Of a stretch of DNA of 64,000 nucleotides, positions 8,928 to 17,808 are shown piece by piece. How positions within the stretch are numbered: position 1 is the stretch's first letter; each line of letters opens with the position of its first letter. The translations under genes and the position numbers were made by a program. Source of the DNA: Paenibacillus rubinfantis (lineage in GTDB: Bacteria > Bacillota > Bacilli > Paenibacillales > Paenibacillaceae); the NCBI RefSeq assembly GCF_001486505.1, contig NZ_LN909066.1, forward strand, positions 1,220,452 through 1,284,451. The letters are read 5' to 3'. Below the pieces are notes generated by a model, which ran no database searches, was not told the origin of the DNA, and saw only the letters and a program-made list of their open reading frames with translations.

Positions 8928-10046
8928 TTACGGAAAGCGGTACGTATTTTTTGGAATCATATCCTCATAAAAAAGATCCACGGCCCGAAACACCCGGTTT
9001 CGGCCCGCTGCTTTTGCTTGATAGAGCGCTTGGTCCGCCTTCAAGATCAGTTCCTCCTCAGGAACGTTCGGGTACGTCGCACTCCCGGCCGAAATCGTCA
9101 GCCTTAACTCACCCCCATCCGGTAAAATAAATACGTGGTTCTCCACATTGCTGCGTAAACGCTCGGCCACAACCTTAATTTGCTCCGCATCACAATGATC
9201 AACCAAGATGACAAACTCCTCGCCCCCCTTACGGGCGATATGATCCCCCGGACGGAATGTCTCTCTCATCACGTCGGCGATCTGCAGCAGCACCGCATCG
9301 CCCGCCGGATGCCCAAATCGATCATTAACCTGCTTGAAATGGTCGATATCAACGATCAGCAAGGTGAACGGAACTTTGTCCCGTTTTGTTGCGGCGATCT
9401 TTTGTCCCATTTTCACTTCAAACGCCCGCGAATTGTACAAGCTCGTCAAAAAATCATGGTTCGCCGCTTCCCTCATAATGCGAATGGCATCGTCCTTATC
9501 GCGCAAGTAACGCAGCATGAAGAACGCAAATAACCCCGCAATAATCAACAAGGGGAAATAAAGAGCGATCTCTTTGAAGAGACATTCATTGCTCAGAAGC
9601 ATCATAAATACCGCGGTGCTTAATGCGCTCAGCGCTAAGGCGATCACCCAGCGCAGGACCGTAGTTTTCCGCCCCCGAAGCAACAAGAACCCGATCAAGA
9701 GCGTCACAGGTGCATTGACCGCAGCGATCATGGCATGCGGCCCAAAACCATGTAGAAACAACATCCGATAGAGCGCAATTAACAGGGTCGCGATGACGCC
9801 CGAAAGGCCGCCTCCCAGGTAAATCGAAATCAGGATCGGCAGCTGTCGGAAGTCGGCGATGACTTGCTCGGAGAGATGAAAATGGTAATACATCAGAACG
9901 ATACCCAGCAGGCCCTGTCCGCTCCCCAGCAGAATCCGAACGTACAGCGCTTTATCCAGGCGGTCCGGCAATTTGTTCTTGATCATATATCCAAAAAAGA
10001 TCACCGTCGTTAGCAGCATAAAATTGTTGAATAAGCTTTGCAGCAT
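8928..10046 (-). CDS. Membrane diguanylate cyclase (GGDEF)
   Basis: 372-aa protein making cyclic di-GMP from two GTP. Residues about 5-190 hold five or six membrane helices resembling a 5TMR-LYT sensor (IYLGGGLSGVIATLLIALYRMLFLHGFGPHAM). A GGDEF domain follows at about 205-365, with the active-site sequence RKGGEEF and the family start DFLTSLYNSRAFE. An RxxD inhibitory site is not evident ahead of GGEEF. The start is ATG 10046 after GAGAGGAAC; earlier in-frame codons lack a Shine-Dalgarno. It lies just upstream of the chemoreceptor on the same strand, so motility and biofilm signals may be co-regulated. Confidence 0.9.
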   Translation of the reverse strand: MLQSLFNNFMLLTTVIFFGYMIKNKLPDRLDKALYVRILLGSGQGLLGIVLMYYHFHLSEQVIADFRQLPILISIYLGGGLSGVIATLLIALYRMLFLHGFGPHAMIAAVNAPVTLLIGFLLLRGRKTTVLRWVIALALSALSTAVFMMLLSNECLFKEIALYFPLLIIAGLFAFFMLRYLRDKDDAIRIMREAANHDFLTSLYNSRAFEVKMGQKIAATKRDKVPFTLLIVDIDHFKQVNDRFGHPAGDAVLLQIADVMRETFRPGDHIARKGGEEFVILVDHCDAEQIKVVAERLRSNVENHVFILPDGGELRLTISAGSATYPNVPEEELILKADQALYQAKAAGRNRVFRAVDLFYEDMIPKNTYRFP

Positions 10047-10197
10047 TAAATGTTCCTCTCTGATGTGTGGTGCAGTAGTAAGTAGTGATAGCATACCATA
10101 ATAGGACGACAAAAATAAGATATTTTTGCTAATTTTAGATTATATTCGACATTTTGTGACAAGTCTTGTCGAATGGATTTTTCTGCCCCCTTTTACG

Positions 10198-10206
10198 TGA
10201 TATAAT
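10198..10206 (+). promoter_or_regulatory. Extended -10 promoter for the ThrE-like pair
   Basis: TGATATAAT is a perfect extended -10 (TGnTATAAT) with no good -35. A start near 10213 leaves a short leader and supports ATG 10236 over ATG 10215. Confidence 0.6.
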
Positions 10207-10235
10207 GGCGTCAGATGAATGAAAGGGTGACGGCG

Positions 10236-10994
10236 ATGAGTAGCGCGGCTGCGGTCCAAGGACAGGAGCCTGTACAGGTCTGCCTATTGGCGGGCAAAAT
10301 CATGCTGCAAAGCGGTGCGGAAACCTACCGCGTAGAGGATACGATGACCCGGATGGCAAATGCGCTGGGCTTGTCCGGGTCGCATAGTTATGTCACGCCG
10401 ACGGGGATCGTCTTTCAATCCGGCGAGACGGAATCTGCGAAGCTGATTCGCATCGTGGAGCGAACGACCGACCTGCAGAAGGTATCGGCGGTGAACGATA
10501 TCTCCCGAAAGCTCGGCAACGGAGAAATGACGGCCGAGGAGGCCTATACCCTCCTGCGTGGAATCGAAACGGAGAAGCACGCTTATCCGATGCCGTTGCA
10601 AATGGCGGCCGCCGCCTTGTCGAGCGGCTGTTTCACCGTGATGTTCCGCGGCCCGTTGACCGATTTCCTGCCGGGCCTGTTGTGCGGCGGCTTAGGGTTT
10701 GCCGCGTACCTGCTGTTCCATCAGCTGGTAAAAGTAAAATTCTTCGCCGAATTCACCGCAGCGCTGCTGATCGGCCTGCTGGCTCTCGGTTTCGTGCAGC
10801 TCTCGATCGGCCGGGAGCTGGATAAGATCATTATCGGCTCGGTGATGCCCCTTGTGCCGGGATTGCTGATCACCAACGCGGTCAGGGATCTGATGGCTGG
10901 GCACCTCGTATCCGGGTTGTCGCGCGGGGCGGAGGCCTTTCTCACCGCCTTTGCCATTGGAGCCGGAATCGCCGTCCTGTTTACTTTGATTTGA
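10236..10994 (+). CDS. Threonine/serine exporter ThrE-like, large subunit (DUF1212)
   Basis: 252-aa membrane protein of the split ThrE/YjjP type, exporting threonine/serine or small dicarboxylates. The N-terminal soluble half contains the family features LLAGKIMLQSGAETYRVEDTM and YVTPTGIVFQ. Five hydrophobic segments occupy the C-terminal half, with IIIGSVMPLVPGLLITNAVRDLM. The start is ATG 10236, preceded by AAAGGG; ATG 10215 has no ribosome binding site. The partner subunit follows at once. Substrate is not decidable: the same family includes amino-acid and succinate exporters. Confidence 0.88.
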   Translation: MSSAAAVQGQEPVQVCLLAGKIMLQSGAETYRVEDTMTRMANALGLSGSHSYVTPTGIVFQSGETESAKLIRIVERTTDLQKVSAVNDISRKLGNGEMTAEEAYTLLRGIETEKHAYPMPLQMAAAALSSGCFTVMFRGPLTDFLPGLLCGGLGFAAYLLFHQLVKVKFFAEFTAALLIGLLALGFVQLSIGRELDKIIIGSVMPLVPGLLITNAVRDLMAGHLVSGLSRGAEAFLTAFAIGAGIAVLFTLI

Positions 10995-11023
10995 CTTCAG
11001 CCGGAAGGAGACGAAACCGCCCG

Positions 11024-11479
11024 ATGGTTATCCTGGTTCATTTGCTGACGAGCTTTATTGCTTCGGGAGCCTTTGGCATCCTCTTTAATGCTCCGAAACG
11101 AACGCTGCTGCAATGCGGCTTGTCCGGAATGCTCGGCTGGATGGTCTATATCCTGCTGGAGCCAAGGATGGAGAGCGTATTTTCAACCGTTGCCGCAACT
11201 TTCCTGGTTGGCGCCCTCAGCCAACTGTTTGCCCGGATTTACAAAAAGCCCGTCATTATCTTTAGCGTAGCCGGCATCATCCCGCTGGTTCCCGGCGGTC
11301 TGGCGTACGATGCCATGCGCCGCTTCGTGGAGAATGAATACAACCTGGCCGTCGAGCTCGCCGCCAAAGCGTTCCTCCTCTCCGGCTCAATTGCGATTGG
11401 GCTCGTCTTGTCCGAAGTGCTGGGTCAACTCTTGATCCGGCGGGTGCCGCGGCGCCTCCGCAAGCGGTCTGCGAAATAA
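11024..11479 (+). CDS. Threonine/serine exporter ThrE-like, small subunit (DUF3815)
   Basis: 151-aa membrane protein of the YjjB/ThrE-C type with four or five helices and the conserved IIPLVPGGLAYDAMRRF. It pairs with the preceding DUF1212 protein; in actinobacterial ThrE the two are fused. The start chosen is ATG 11024 after GGAAGGAG, although the spacing is long (13). A TTG at 10991 would overlap the previous stop but lacks a Shine-Dalgarno. Confidence 0.85.
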   Translation: MVILVHLLTSFIASGAFGILFNAPKRTLLQCGLSGMLGWMVYILLEPRMESVFSTVAATFLVGALSQLFARIYKKPVIIFSVAGIIPLVPGGLAYDAMRRFVENEYNLAVELAAKAFLLSGSIAIGLVLSEVLGQLLIRRVPRRLRKRSAK

Positions 11480-11495
11480 AAACGGTGCCGACCCG

Positions 11496-12356
11496 CTACT
11501 GCGGCAGCACCGATTTCATCCAGAACGTATTCATATAAACCAGCTCAAACCCGCATCTCAGCATGTTGGCATGGCTGCCAGAGGCAAACTCGACATCAGT
11601 GTATACGCGCTTGAGTCCAAGCGATTCCGCTGTTTGCAGTCGGTGCCGAATTAATGCCGTTTGCACGCCGCGCCCTCGAAAATCCGGGAACGTAAAATCG
11701 TTAGCCAAATACCCGGTGTCACCACGGACAAACAAGGAGCCCATACCTGCGGACTCTCCGCCGATGGAAGCCACAAAATTATGAAAATCCTCCCGGTAGA
11801 AGTACCGGCTCTTCTGCCGTATGATCGCTTCCTCCAACGCAGGAGCATCCTCTCCACGTGAACGTTCGATCAGACCGATAAACGACACCGCCTCCCGTTC
11901 GTTCGAGACCCGGGAGATGTGGATCTCCACGGAAGAAGGGAAGCGGTTTGCCTCCCCGCTCTCCAAGCTCTCTCCGTTCAGCTCCTGCTTGAGAAAGGCT
12001 AGCTGCAGCCTTGGCACGAACCCTTGTGCTGCCAAAGCCCCCGCCACCTCGCCGGTTTGCCGGTCCGGGCTCATATCGAAGCACAGGTCGATACCTGCCG
12101 CGCCATAGCTCTCAAGAATGTCAGGCAGCCGCTCCAAATCCGCCGGGCCAAAACCAATCACCCGATTATAGTAGCTCGACTGCGGGGACAGCTGGTCCAT
12201 CAGCAGTGTCGTCCCGCCGATTTGCGTTACGTTGAGATGCGACTCCGCCAAATACAAGGAGCGCTCGTGATTAAACTTCGTCAACTCCGTCTCCAGGTAA
12301 ATCATTCGTTCCACGTCGGCAAGGACGGGATGATTTTGCGGGGTGTTTTTTGTCAT
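11496..12356 (-). CDS. GNAT-family N-acetyltransferase
   Basis: 286-aa acetyl-CoA-dependent acyltransferase. The C-terminal GNAT fold is at about 150-280, with the acetyl-CoA loop in FPDFRGRGVQTALIRHRL (pattern R-G-x-G-x-x-x) followed by YTDVEFASGSHANMLRCGFE. The N-terminal 140 residues look like a degenerate second GNAT-type half, as in two-domain GNATs. The start is ATG 12356, nine bases after AAGGAG; the ATG at 12362 is too close to it. It stands alone, convergent with the exporter pair. The acceptor substrate is unknown. Confidence 0.85.
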   Translation of the reverse strand: MTKNTPQNHPVLADVERMIYLETELTKFNHERSLYLAESHLNVTQIGGTTLLMDQLSPQSSYYNRVIGFGPADLERLPDILESYGAAGIDLCFDMSPDRQTGEVAGALAAQGFVPRLQLAFLKQELNGESLESGEANRFPSSVEIHISRVSNEREAVSFIGLIERSRGEDAPALEEAIIRQKSRYFYREDFHNFVASIGGESAGMGSLFVRGDTGYLANDFTFPDFRGRGVQTALIRHRLQTAESLGLKRVYTDVEFASGSHANMLRCGFELVYMNTFWMKSVLPQ

Positions 12357-12487
12357 GCGCATACGCTCCTTTGGCTCGCCGTGCGGTGGATGTGTTCCAA
12401 TTCCACGAGTCCGGCTTGATCTGTTAAGCCATTTTAGCACACCCGGCGGGCTTCTTGCATTTTGCATCTTCTAAGCCGCAGCGAGCG

Positions 12488-12496
12488 TGATATAAT
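12488..12496 (+). promoter_or_regulatory. Extended -10 promoter for the AEC transporter
   Basis: TGATATAAT, an extended -10, about 105 bp upstream of the AEC transporter start codon. No convincing -35 is present. Confidence 0.5.
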
Positions 12497-12600
12497 TACT
12501 AGCGACTGCCTGCGAACAGCATTCCATTCATGCGTAGAAATGCGTCATGGGATAATGATGTTTTGAACTCCCACTAGAAGAAAGAAGTGAACAGCCAGAG

Positions 12601-13524
12601 ATGATCGGCGATATTGTATTGGATGTCGTTTTGCCCATTTTTGTCCTCATTGGATTAGGCGCCTTGATGCAGCGCGCTTTTAAGCTCGATTTGTATACGC
12701 TGGCCAAGATCAACTTCTATTTCGTGACACCTGCGGTCGTCTTCGTCAGCATGTACGAATCGGAGATGTCCGCCGAACTGCTGGGAAGCGTTACGGGGTT
12801 TTATATTTTGTACGTCCTGCTGCTCTATGGGGTCAGCCGGCTCGTCAGCTGGCGCCTCAAGTTCAGACCGGGCATGCGGGCCGCCTTCACCAACAGCCTA
12901 ATTCTCGACAACTCCGGCAACTACGGGCTGCCGATTAATCAATTGGCCTTTAAGGGGGATCCTTTGGCCGCCTCCGTCCAAGCGCTGGTGATGACGTTTC
13001 AGAGCCTAGTCACGTTCACCTACGGGGTCATGTCCGTGCAACGGGCCAAATCCGGCGGCACGCTGAAAGCCGCTTTGATCGGATTTCTCAAGATGCCCGT
13101 ACCTTACGCCTTGGTGCTGGGGATGGCGCTGCACGTGCTCCAATGGCCGCTCCCCTATTTCGTAGCCAAGCCGCTGGGTTACATCGCCGACTCGATGGTC
13201 GCCATCGCTTTGCTAACACTTGGTGCGCAAATCGTGAAATATCCGCTGCGGCTCGACCGGCTTGACGTATATCTCAGCGTCATCCTGCGCCTGCTGATCG
13301 GCCCGACTATCGGGTTTGCGTTGATATGGGCGCTGGGCCTCAAAGGGATTCCGGCCCAAGCTCTCCTGATCGCCTCCGGCATGCCAACGGGCGTGAACAG
13401 CACAATTCTGGCGGAAGAATACGACAATGAGCCAGATTTCGCTTCGCAAACTGTGCTGATCTCCACGCTGTTGAATATTATTACGATGACTGCCCTGATT
13501 TCTTTATCCCAATATGTGGGGTAG
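12601..13524 (+). CDS. AEC-family transporter (auxin efflux carrier-like permease)
   Basis: 307-aa integral membrane protein with about ten helices. Family markers are the opening IVLDVVLPIFVLIGLGALMQR, the central NSLILDNSGNYGLPINQLAF, and the later IASGMPTGVNSTILAEEYD. AEC permeases carry organic acids such as malate or malonate, or amino-acid-like anions; the substrate here is not evident. The gene is monocistronic, with an extended -10 upstream and a terminator downstream. Confidence 0.9.
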   Translation: MIGDIVLDVVLPIFVLIGLGALMQRAFKLDLYTLAKINFYFVTPAVVFVSMYESEMSAELLGSVTGFYILYVLLLYGVSRLVSWRLKFRPGMRAAFTNSLILDNSGNYGLPINQLAFKGDPLAASVQALVMTFQSLVTFTYGVMSVQRAKSGGTLKAALIGFLKMPVPYALVLGMALHVLQWPLPYFVAKPLGYIADSMVAIALLTLGAQIVKYPLRLDRLDVYLSVILRLLIGPTIGFALIWALGLKGIPAQALLIASGMPTGVNSTILAEEYDNEPDFASQTVLISTLLNIITMTALISLSQYVG

Positions 13525-13530
13525 ACTCAA

Positions 13531-13564
13531 AAGAACCTTCCGCCAAATGCGACGGAAGGTTCTT
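13531..13564. terminator. Bidirectional terminator
   Basis: 12-bp stem AAGAACCTTCCG with its complement between the convergent AEC transporter and sugar-binding lipoprotein genes. Confidence 0.82.
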
Positions 13565-13579
13565 GTTTAATCAGGGGGA

Positions 13580-14911
13580 TTAATCGCCCTTTTGCAGCGC
13601 GGCTTCATGCTCCTTCACGAATTGCTCGGGGGTCACCGCCTTGCCAAACAGGGCCTGGATCATGTTCAGATGCGTTTGCGCGGCGTTCCATTTCATCTGC
13701 ACGTCGGCAAATAACGTTAAGTTGCTGGCATTGTTCAACTCATCCAACAGATCGATGTAGAGCTGCGGCAGATCCGAGGAAGAGGTGTCCACCTTGGTTG
13801 CCGGAATCACTCCCGCCGTGCTGACCGATTCGGCCCCCCACTTGCTGATGAAATACTCCACAAATTGCTTCGCCTCATCTTTGACTCTGGAGTTTTCCGC
13901 GACAAACAAGCCGACACCCGGCCCGCCTACCCAGCTGTTGATGTCCCCTTTGCCGCCGGCGAAGGTCGGGAATTTGAAGAAGCCTACGTTCTTTTTGAAA
14001 TTCTCGGGGACGTCTGGATTGCTCGTAAAGTTGGGAACCTCCCAAGTCCCCGCGAGGAACATGGCAGCTTGCTCATTCATGAAAACGGATTTACCTTCTT
14101 CATTGGACAAGCCGTTAAAGCCTTTGTTAAACGCATTCATGTCCACCAGTTTTTGAATTTCATCCGCCGCCTGAATCAGCGCCGGATCTTCGAAGGTGCC
14201 GGATCGATCGATCGCCTTCTTCAGCGTTTCTGGACCCCCAAGCCGGTCGGCAAGGTACATATACCAGATCGAGCCTGTCCAGCGGTCCCGATTCCCCAGT
14301 GCGATGGGGGTAACCCCTTTGCTGTTCAGCGTGCGGATCACGTCCAGGAATTGATCATAGGTTTGCGGCACTTCGAGATGGTATTTTTCAAAAATCGCCT
14401 TATTATAGTATATCGGTGAAATGTTCAACTCGATCGGCAAGCCGTATGTTCTTCCCTGCACCGCGTAAGCATCGGTCGCCCCGGGCACAAATTGGTCTTT
14501 CAAGCCGCGGTCCAGCAAATCGTCAAGCGGGGCAAACAAGTCGCCTTTCACGTACGGGTCCATAAAGCCGGCGGCCCAGGTGACGCCGACGTCGGGAAGC
14601 TCGTTTGCCGCAGACAAAATTTTCAATTTGTTCTTATATTGCTCGTTTTCCATCACTTCCTGCTGGATCGTGATATTGGGATGTTCGGACTCATATTGGT
14701 CAATGATTTCGTTCACCAGCTTATTCTGCTGAGGTGAAGCGCCCGCGGGCCACAGATGCATAAACTGTATCGTCACGTTCCCGCCCGCCGCCGATGCCGC
14801 TTGCCCCTCCGTGCGACCGCCTCCCGCCGTCTTGCCGCTGGTGCAGCCGGTTAGTCCCAGCAACAGAAGAAGCGAAATCAACAGGATTGATGCTGTTTTA
14901 TGGTTGGCCAT
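13580..14911 (-). CDS. ABC sugar transporter substrate-binding lipoprotein
   Basis: 443-aa extracellular solute-binding protein family 1. A lipoprotein signal ends in the lipobox LTGC (Cys about 23). The rest is the typical bilobal fold (NVTIQFMHLWPAG, DVGVTWAAGFMDPYV, AAMFLAGTWEVPNF). It lies downstream of, and on the same strand as, a YesMN-like sensor/regulator pair, so it is probably that system's target. No permease or ATPase is adjacent, so it must use membrane components encoded elsewhere. A near-cre site lies just before it. The sugar is unknown. Confidence 0.92.
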   Translation of the reverse strand: MANHKTASILLISLLLLLGLTGCTSGKTAGGGRTEGQAASAAGGNVTIQFMHLWPAGASPQQNKLVNEIIDQYESEHPNITIQQEVMENEQYKNKLKILSAANELPDVGVTWAAGFMDPYVKGDLFAPLDDLLDRGLKDQFVPGATDAYAVQGRTYGLPIELNISPIYYNKAIFEKYHLEVPQTYDQFLDVIRTLNSKGVTPIALGNRDRWTGSIWYMYLADRLGGPETLKKAIDRSGTFEDPALIQAADEIQKLVDMNAFNKGFNGLSNEEGKSVFMNEQAAMFLAGTWEVPNFTSNPDVPENFKKNVGFFKFPTFAGGKGDINSWVGGPGVGLFVAENSRVKDEAKQFVEYFISKWGAESVSTAGVIPATKVDTSSSDLPQLYIDLLDELNNASNLTLFADVQMKWNAAQTHLNMIQALFGKAVTPEQFVKEHEAALQKGD

Positions 14912-14943
14912 GCTTGATCCCCCTAGTGATCACGGCTATTTCG

Positions 14944-14958
14944 TGTAACCGCTTCAAA
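14944..14958. promoter_or_regulatory. Near-consensus cre site
   Basis: Read on the minus strand, TTTGAAGCGGTTACA matches the 15-base cre consensus WTGNAANCGNWNNCA with one mismatch. It is about 33 bp upstream of the sugar-binding lipoprotein start, suggesting catabolite control. Confidence 0.4.
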
Positions 14959-15049
14959 ACAAGTGTATCACGTTGATGATTTCGCTTCCATAGCTCGAAT
15001 AAGGCGGATCGTGGGTTCTGCAAAAAATGTCGAACCCCTCACCCTCGCC

Positions 15050-15847
15050 TTAGGCGTCCGCCCCTGTCTCCTTCGTCTGGCTGCGGTATTTGCTGGGACT
15101 CATGCCCTCATAGCTCTTGAACACCTTAATGAAATATTTGTCACTTTGGTAGCCGACCCGTTCAGCGATCTCCCCTACGGACAACGTCGTCCGCAGCAGC
15201 AGCTCTTTGGCGCGAAGCACCCGCAGCCGGCTGATATATTCGCTGAAGGTCAGTTCCGTCTGTTCCTTAAACAGCACGCTGAAATAGCTGGGATTCAAAT
15301 GCAGATGGTCGGCTACTTGACGCATCGTGATTGGCTCGTGCAGGTGCTCGTCCAGGAAGCTCAGCGCCTCGCGCACCTGGGGCGTATACTGCGCATCCGT
15401 ATCCTTTGTCTCCAGCAGCCGCGGATCAACCAGTTTCTCCATCGTCTCGATCCGATGCCGGTCGTCCTCAACCAACAACGCCTGCTCTACCGCCTGCACC
15501 AGCTTATGCTTATCCACCGGCTTCAGCAGGTAGTTCACGACCCCCAGCTGCATCGCTTTTTGCGCGTACTCGAACTCCGCATACCCCGAGATGATGATGG
15601 CGACCGGTTTGAACTGCTTGTGGCGCTGCTGCATTTCGATCAGCTCCAGCCCGCTGATGCCGGGCATGCGAATATCCGTGATCAACAGATGGGCAACATG
15701 GTTCTCCAACCAAGCCAACGCCGCCTGCCCGCTGTCCGCCGCCTCGATCCGATATCGTCCGGCTGACCAGGCTTCCAGCGTTTTCGTAAACCCCTGCCTT
15801 GTCCTTGGCTCATCCTCCACCACAAGAATCGTTTTTGTCTGCTTCAT
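15050..15847 (-). CDS. YesN-like response regulator (receiver + AraC HTH)
   Basis: 265-aa response regulator. The receiver domain is at 1-120, with EDE acidic pocket residues, phosphoacceptor Asp about 58 (LLITDIRMPG) and the Lys of LLKPVDK. An AraC-type DNA-binding domain is at about 165-262 (MRQVADHLHLNPSYFSVLFKEQTELTFSEY, VGEIAERVGYQSDKYFIKVFK). Such regulators usually switch on carbohydrate uptake genes. Its ATG overlaps the stop of the sensor kinase by four bases (ATGA), indicating translational coupling. It is shorter than typical 500-aa YesN proteins because the long middle linker is missing. Confidence 0.93.
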   Translation of the reverse strand: MKQTKTILVVEDEPRTRQGFTKTLEAWSAGRYRIEAADSGQAALAWLENHVAHLLITDIRMPGISGLELIEMQQRHKQFKPVAIIISGYAEFEYAQKAMQLGVVNYLLKPVDKHKLVQAVEQALLVEDDRHRIETMEKLVDPRLLETKDTDAQYTPQVREALSFLDEHLHEPITMRQVADHLHLNPSYFSVLFKEQTELTFSEYISRLRVLRAKELLLRTTLSVGEIAERVGYQSDKYFIKVFKSYEGMSPSKYRSQTKETGADA

Positions 15848-17604
15848 ACCGTTCCCCCAAATTCACTAGGTATTTCAAAGCTTACGGCCGTTCCCTCGCC
15901 TGGCAGGCTCGTCACCTGCAGCCCATGCTTTTCCCCTTGCTCTCCGTCAAAATACAACCGCAGCCGCCGCTGCACATTTACGATCCCTACGCCTGTCCCC
16001 TTGGTGGAGATGGAAGGCCCGCCTTCCATCGCTTGCATCAAGCCAAGCAGCGTAGGCTCGTCCATCCCGGGACCGTTATCCCGCACGGTGACTTTCACGT
16101 AGCCCTCTCGCTCTGACGGCTCAACGCTTACAGTAACTTTGCCCTGGCCGAATTGTTTTTCGACTCCGTGTAATATCGCATTTTCCACCAGCGGCTGAAT
16201 CATCAGCTTCGGGATTTTGACGTGGCGGAATTCTCCCGCATCAATAGACCAGGTTAGCCGTTCTGCAAGCCGAATATCCATCAACTGCAAGTAGCGCTCC
16301 ACATGCTCCAGCTCATCCTCGATCGTCACCCATTCGTCCTGGTTCGGGCTGCTGATGATGTACCGGAACAAGCTCGACATGCCGACCACCAGGTTCGCCA
16401 GCTCTTCCTCTCCCTTCTCCTCCAGCGACCAATAGAAGGCCTCCAGCGTATTAAACAGAAAATGCGGGTTGATCTGCGCCTGAAGGGCCTTTAATTCGGT
16501 GCGGCTTTGCAGGAGCTCCTTCTCGTAGACGACGCGGATCAATTCGTTCATATTATCGACCATTTGGTTGTAGGAATTGTTCAGCTCGTTGATTTCCATC
16601 GTTTTCGAGAACATCGGGTTCCGCTGCAGCACCCCGAATCTCGCCCCGCGCATCGCCTTGATCAGCCGGAAGATCGGCCGGGTAATCATCGTGGACAATG
16701 ACAGCGACATGATCAGGAACAACAACACCCCAATTGCTCCTGAAGCGATGACGGCCGTACGCAGCGCGGAAATCCCGCTGGTTACATAACTGATCGGCGT
16801 AAAGAAGACCAACGTCCACCCCGTTGCTCTGGAAGCTTGTTTCACCTCGATAAACTCTTGTCCGCCGATCGTGATGTTCTTCCCATCATTGCCCAGCAGT
16901 CCCGGCAGATCCAAGTCCTCTGTGGGAAAGCTGAAATTCGTCGCGATCGGGCGCTGATTCCCGTCAACCAGTAGAATGTATTCCCCGCCGTCCCCTTCAA
17001 TCTGTTCATGAATTTGAAAATATGACCGGTCGATTCGCACCGCTAAATACCCTCCCGATGAAAACCAGCGGTCGAGCAAGCTGACCCGGCGCAGCGCCAG
17101 CACGGATGACGGGTCGCGCGGATCGATGCCAATCCACACGAGCGCCCCTTTGCCCCAATTGGCCGCATTAATCCATTGCGAGTCCACCGTGTCGATCAGT
17201 TGGGTTTCGTTCAGCGGAAATAGGCGACGATAATCGTTTGTATACAATTCCAGCGATTTGATGCCGGTGACATAAGCTTGATAATCGCTAAATAAGGGCA
17301 GCAGCGACTGGCGCGAACTGAAAGGCGTCTCCTTCCCTTGGACCTCGTCAAGCAGCAGCTGCTGGACGTAGGCATCGGTGGCGACCTGAGTCGTCAGCGT
17401 ATTGATTTGGGCGATGAGCGCATCCAAGCGGCCGTTAGCCTGCAGGGCGGTCTGGCTGATATGCTTTTCAGCATTGGTTTCCAGCAATCTGGAGACCTGG
17501 GAATACGTCAGTACACTGGCGATGCCCAAGACAAAAACCATCAGCAGCATAAAGCTGATGAAGATTTGATTTCGTAAGGTAAACCATCGTTTCGGTTTTT
17601 TCAC
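15844..17604 (-). CDS. YesM-like sensor histidine kinase
   Basis: 586-aa membrane sensor kinase. TM1 lies near the N-terminus (IFISFMLLMVFVLGIASVL), followed by an extracellular Cache-like sensor, a second TM (VIASGAIGVLLFLIMSLSL) and HAMP. The His_kinase domain has phosphoacceptor His in QINPHFLFNTLEAFYW, and the ATPase has N and G boxes (LVENAILHGVE, DNGPGMDE, GTGVGIVNVQRRL). I place the start at GTG 17604: a -10-like TATACT (17630-17635, minus strand) lies just upstream, and codons back to 17652 have no ribosome binding site. The paired regulator overlaps its stop. Confidence 0.9.
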   Translation of the reverse strand: MKKPKRWFTLRNQIFISFMLLMVFVLGIASVLTYSQVSRLLETNAEKHISQTALQANGRLDALIAQINTLTTQVATDAYVQQLLLDEVQGKETPFSSRQSLLPLFSDYQAYVTGIKSLELYTNDYRRLFPLNETQLIDTVDSQWINAANWGKGALVWIGIDPRDPSSVLALRRVSLLDRWFSSGGYLAVRIDRSYFQIHEQIEGDGGEYILLVDGNQRPIATNFSFPTEDLDLPGLLGNDGKNITIGGQEFIEVKQASRATGWTLVFFTPISYVTSGISALRTAVIASGAIGVLLFLIMSLSLSTMITRPIFRLIKAMRGARFGVLQRNPMFSKTMEINELNNSYNQMVDNMNELIRVVYEKELLQSRTELKALQAQINPHFLFNTLEAFYWSLEEKGEEELANLVVGMSSLFRYIISSPNQDEWVTIEDELEHVERYLQLMDIRLAERLTWSIDAGEFRHVKIPKLMIQPLVENAILHGVEKQFGQGKVTVSVEPSEREGYVKVTVRDNGPGMDEPTLLGLMQAMEGGPSISTKGTGVGIVNVQRRLRLYFDGEQGEKHGLQVTSLPGEGTAVSFEIPSEFGGTV

Positions 17605-17808
17605 GTCCGGTCCAAACCTTTCCGTCCAAAGTATACAACCCGATCCCATCATAAACGAAAAGGACCGGATGGTACTATGTATTTTTCGATTCTGTCCCGT
17701 ATAATGAGAAGGCGGCGGTTTCCGCCGCCCTAATGATACATAAGCATTTTAATGGAAATGTCCGCGGTTTTCTACTGCGGTCAGGAGAGGGAGTAGAAGA
17801 TTAACACC

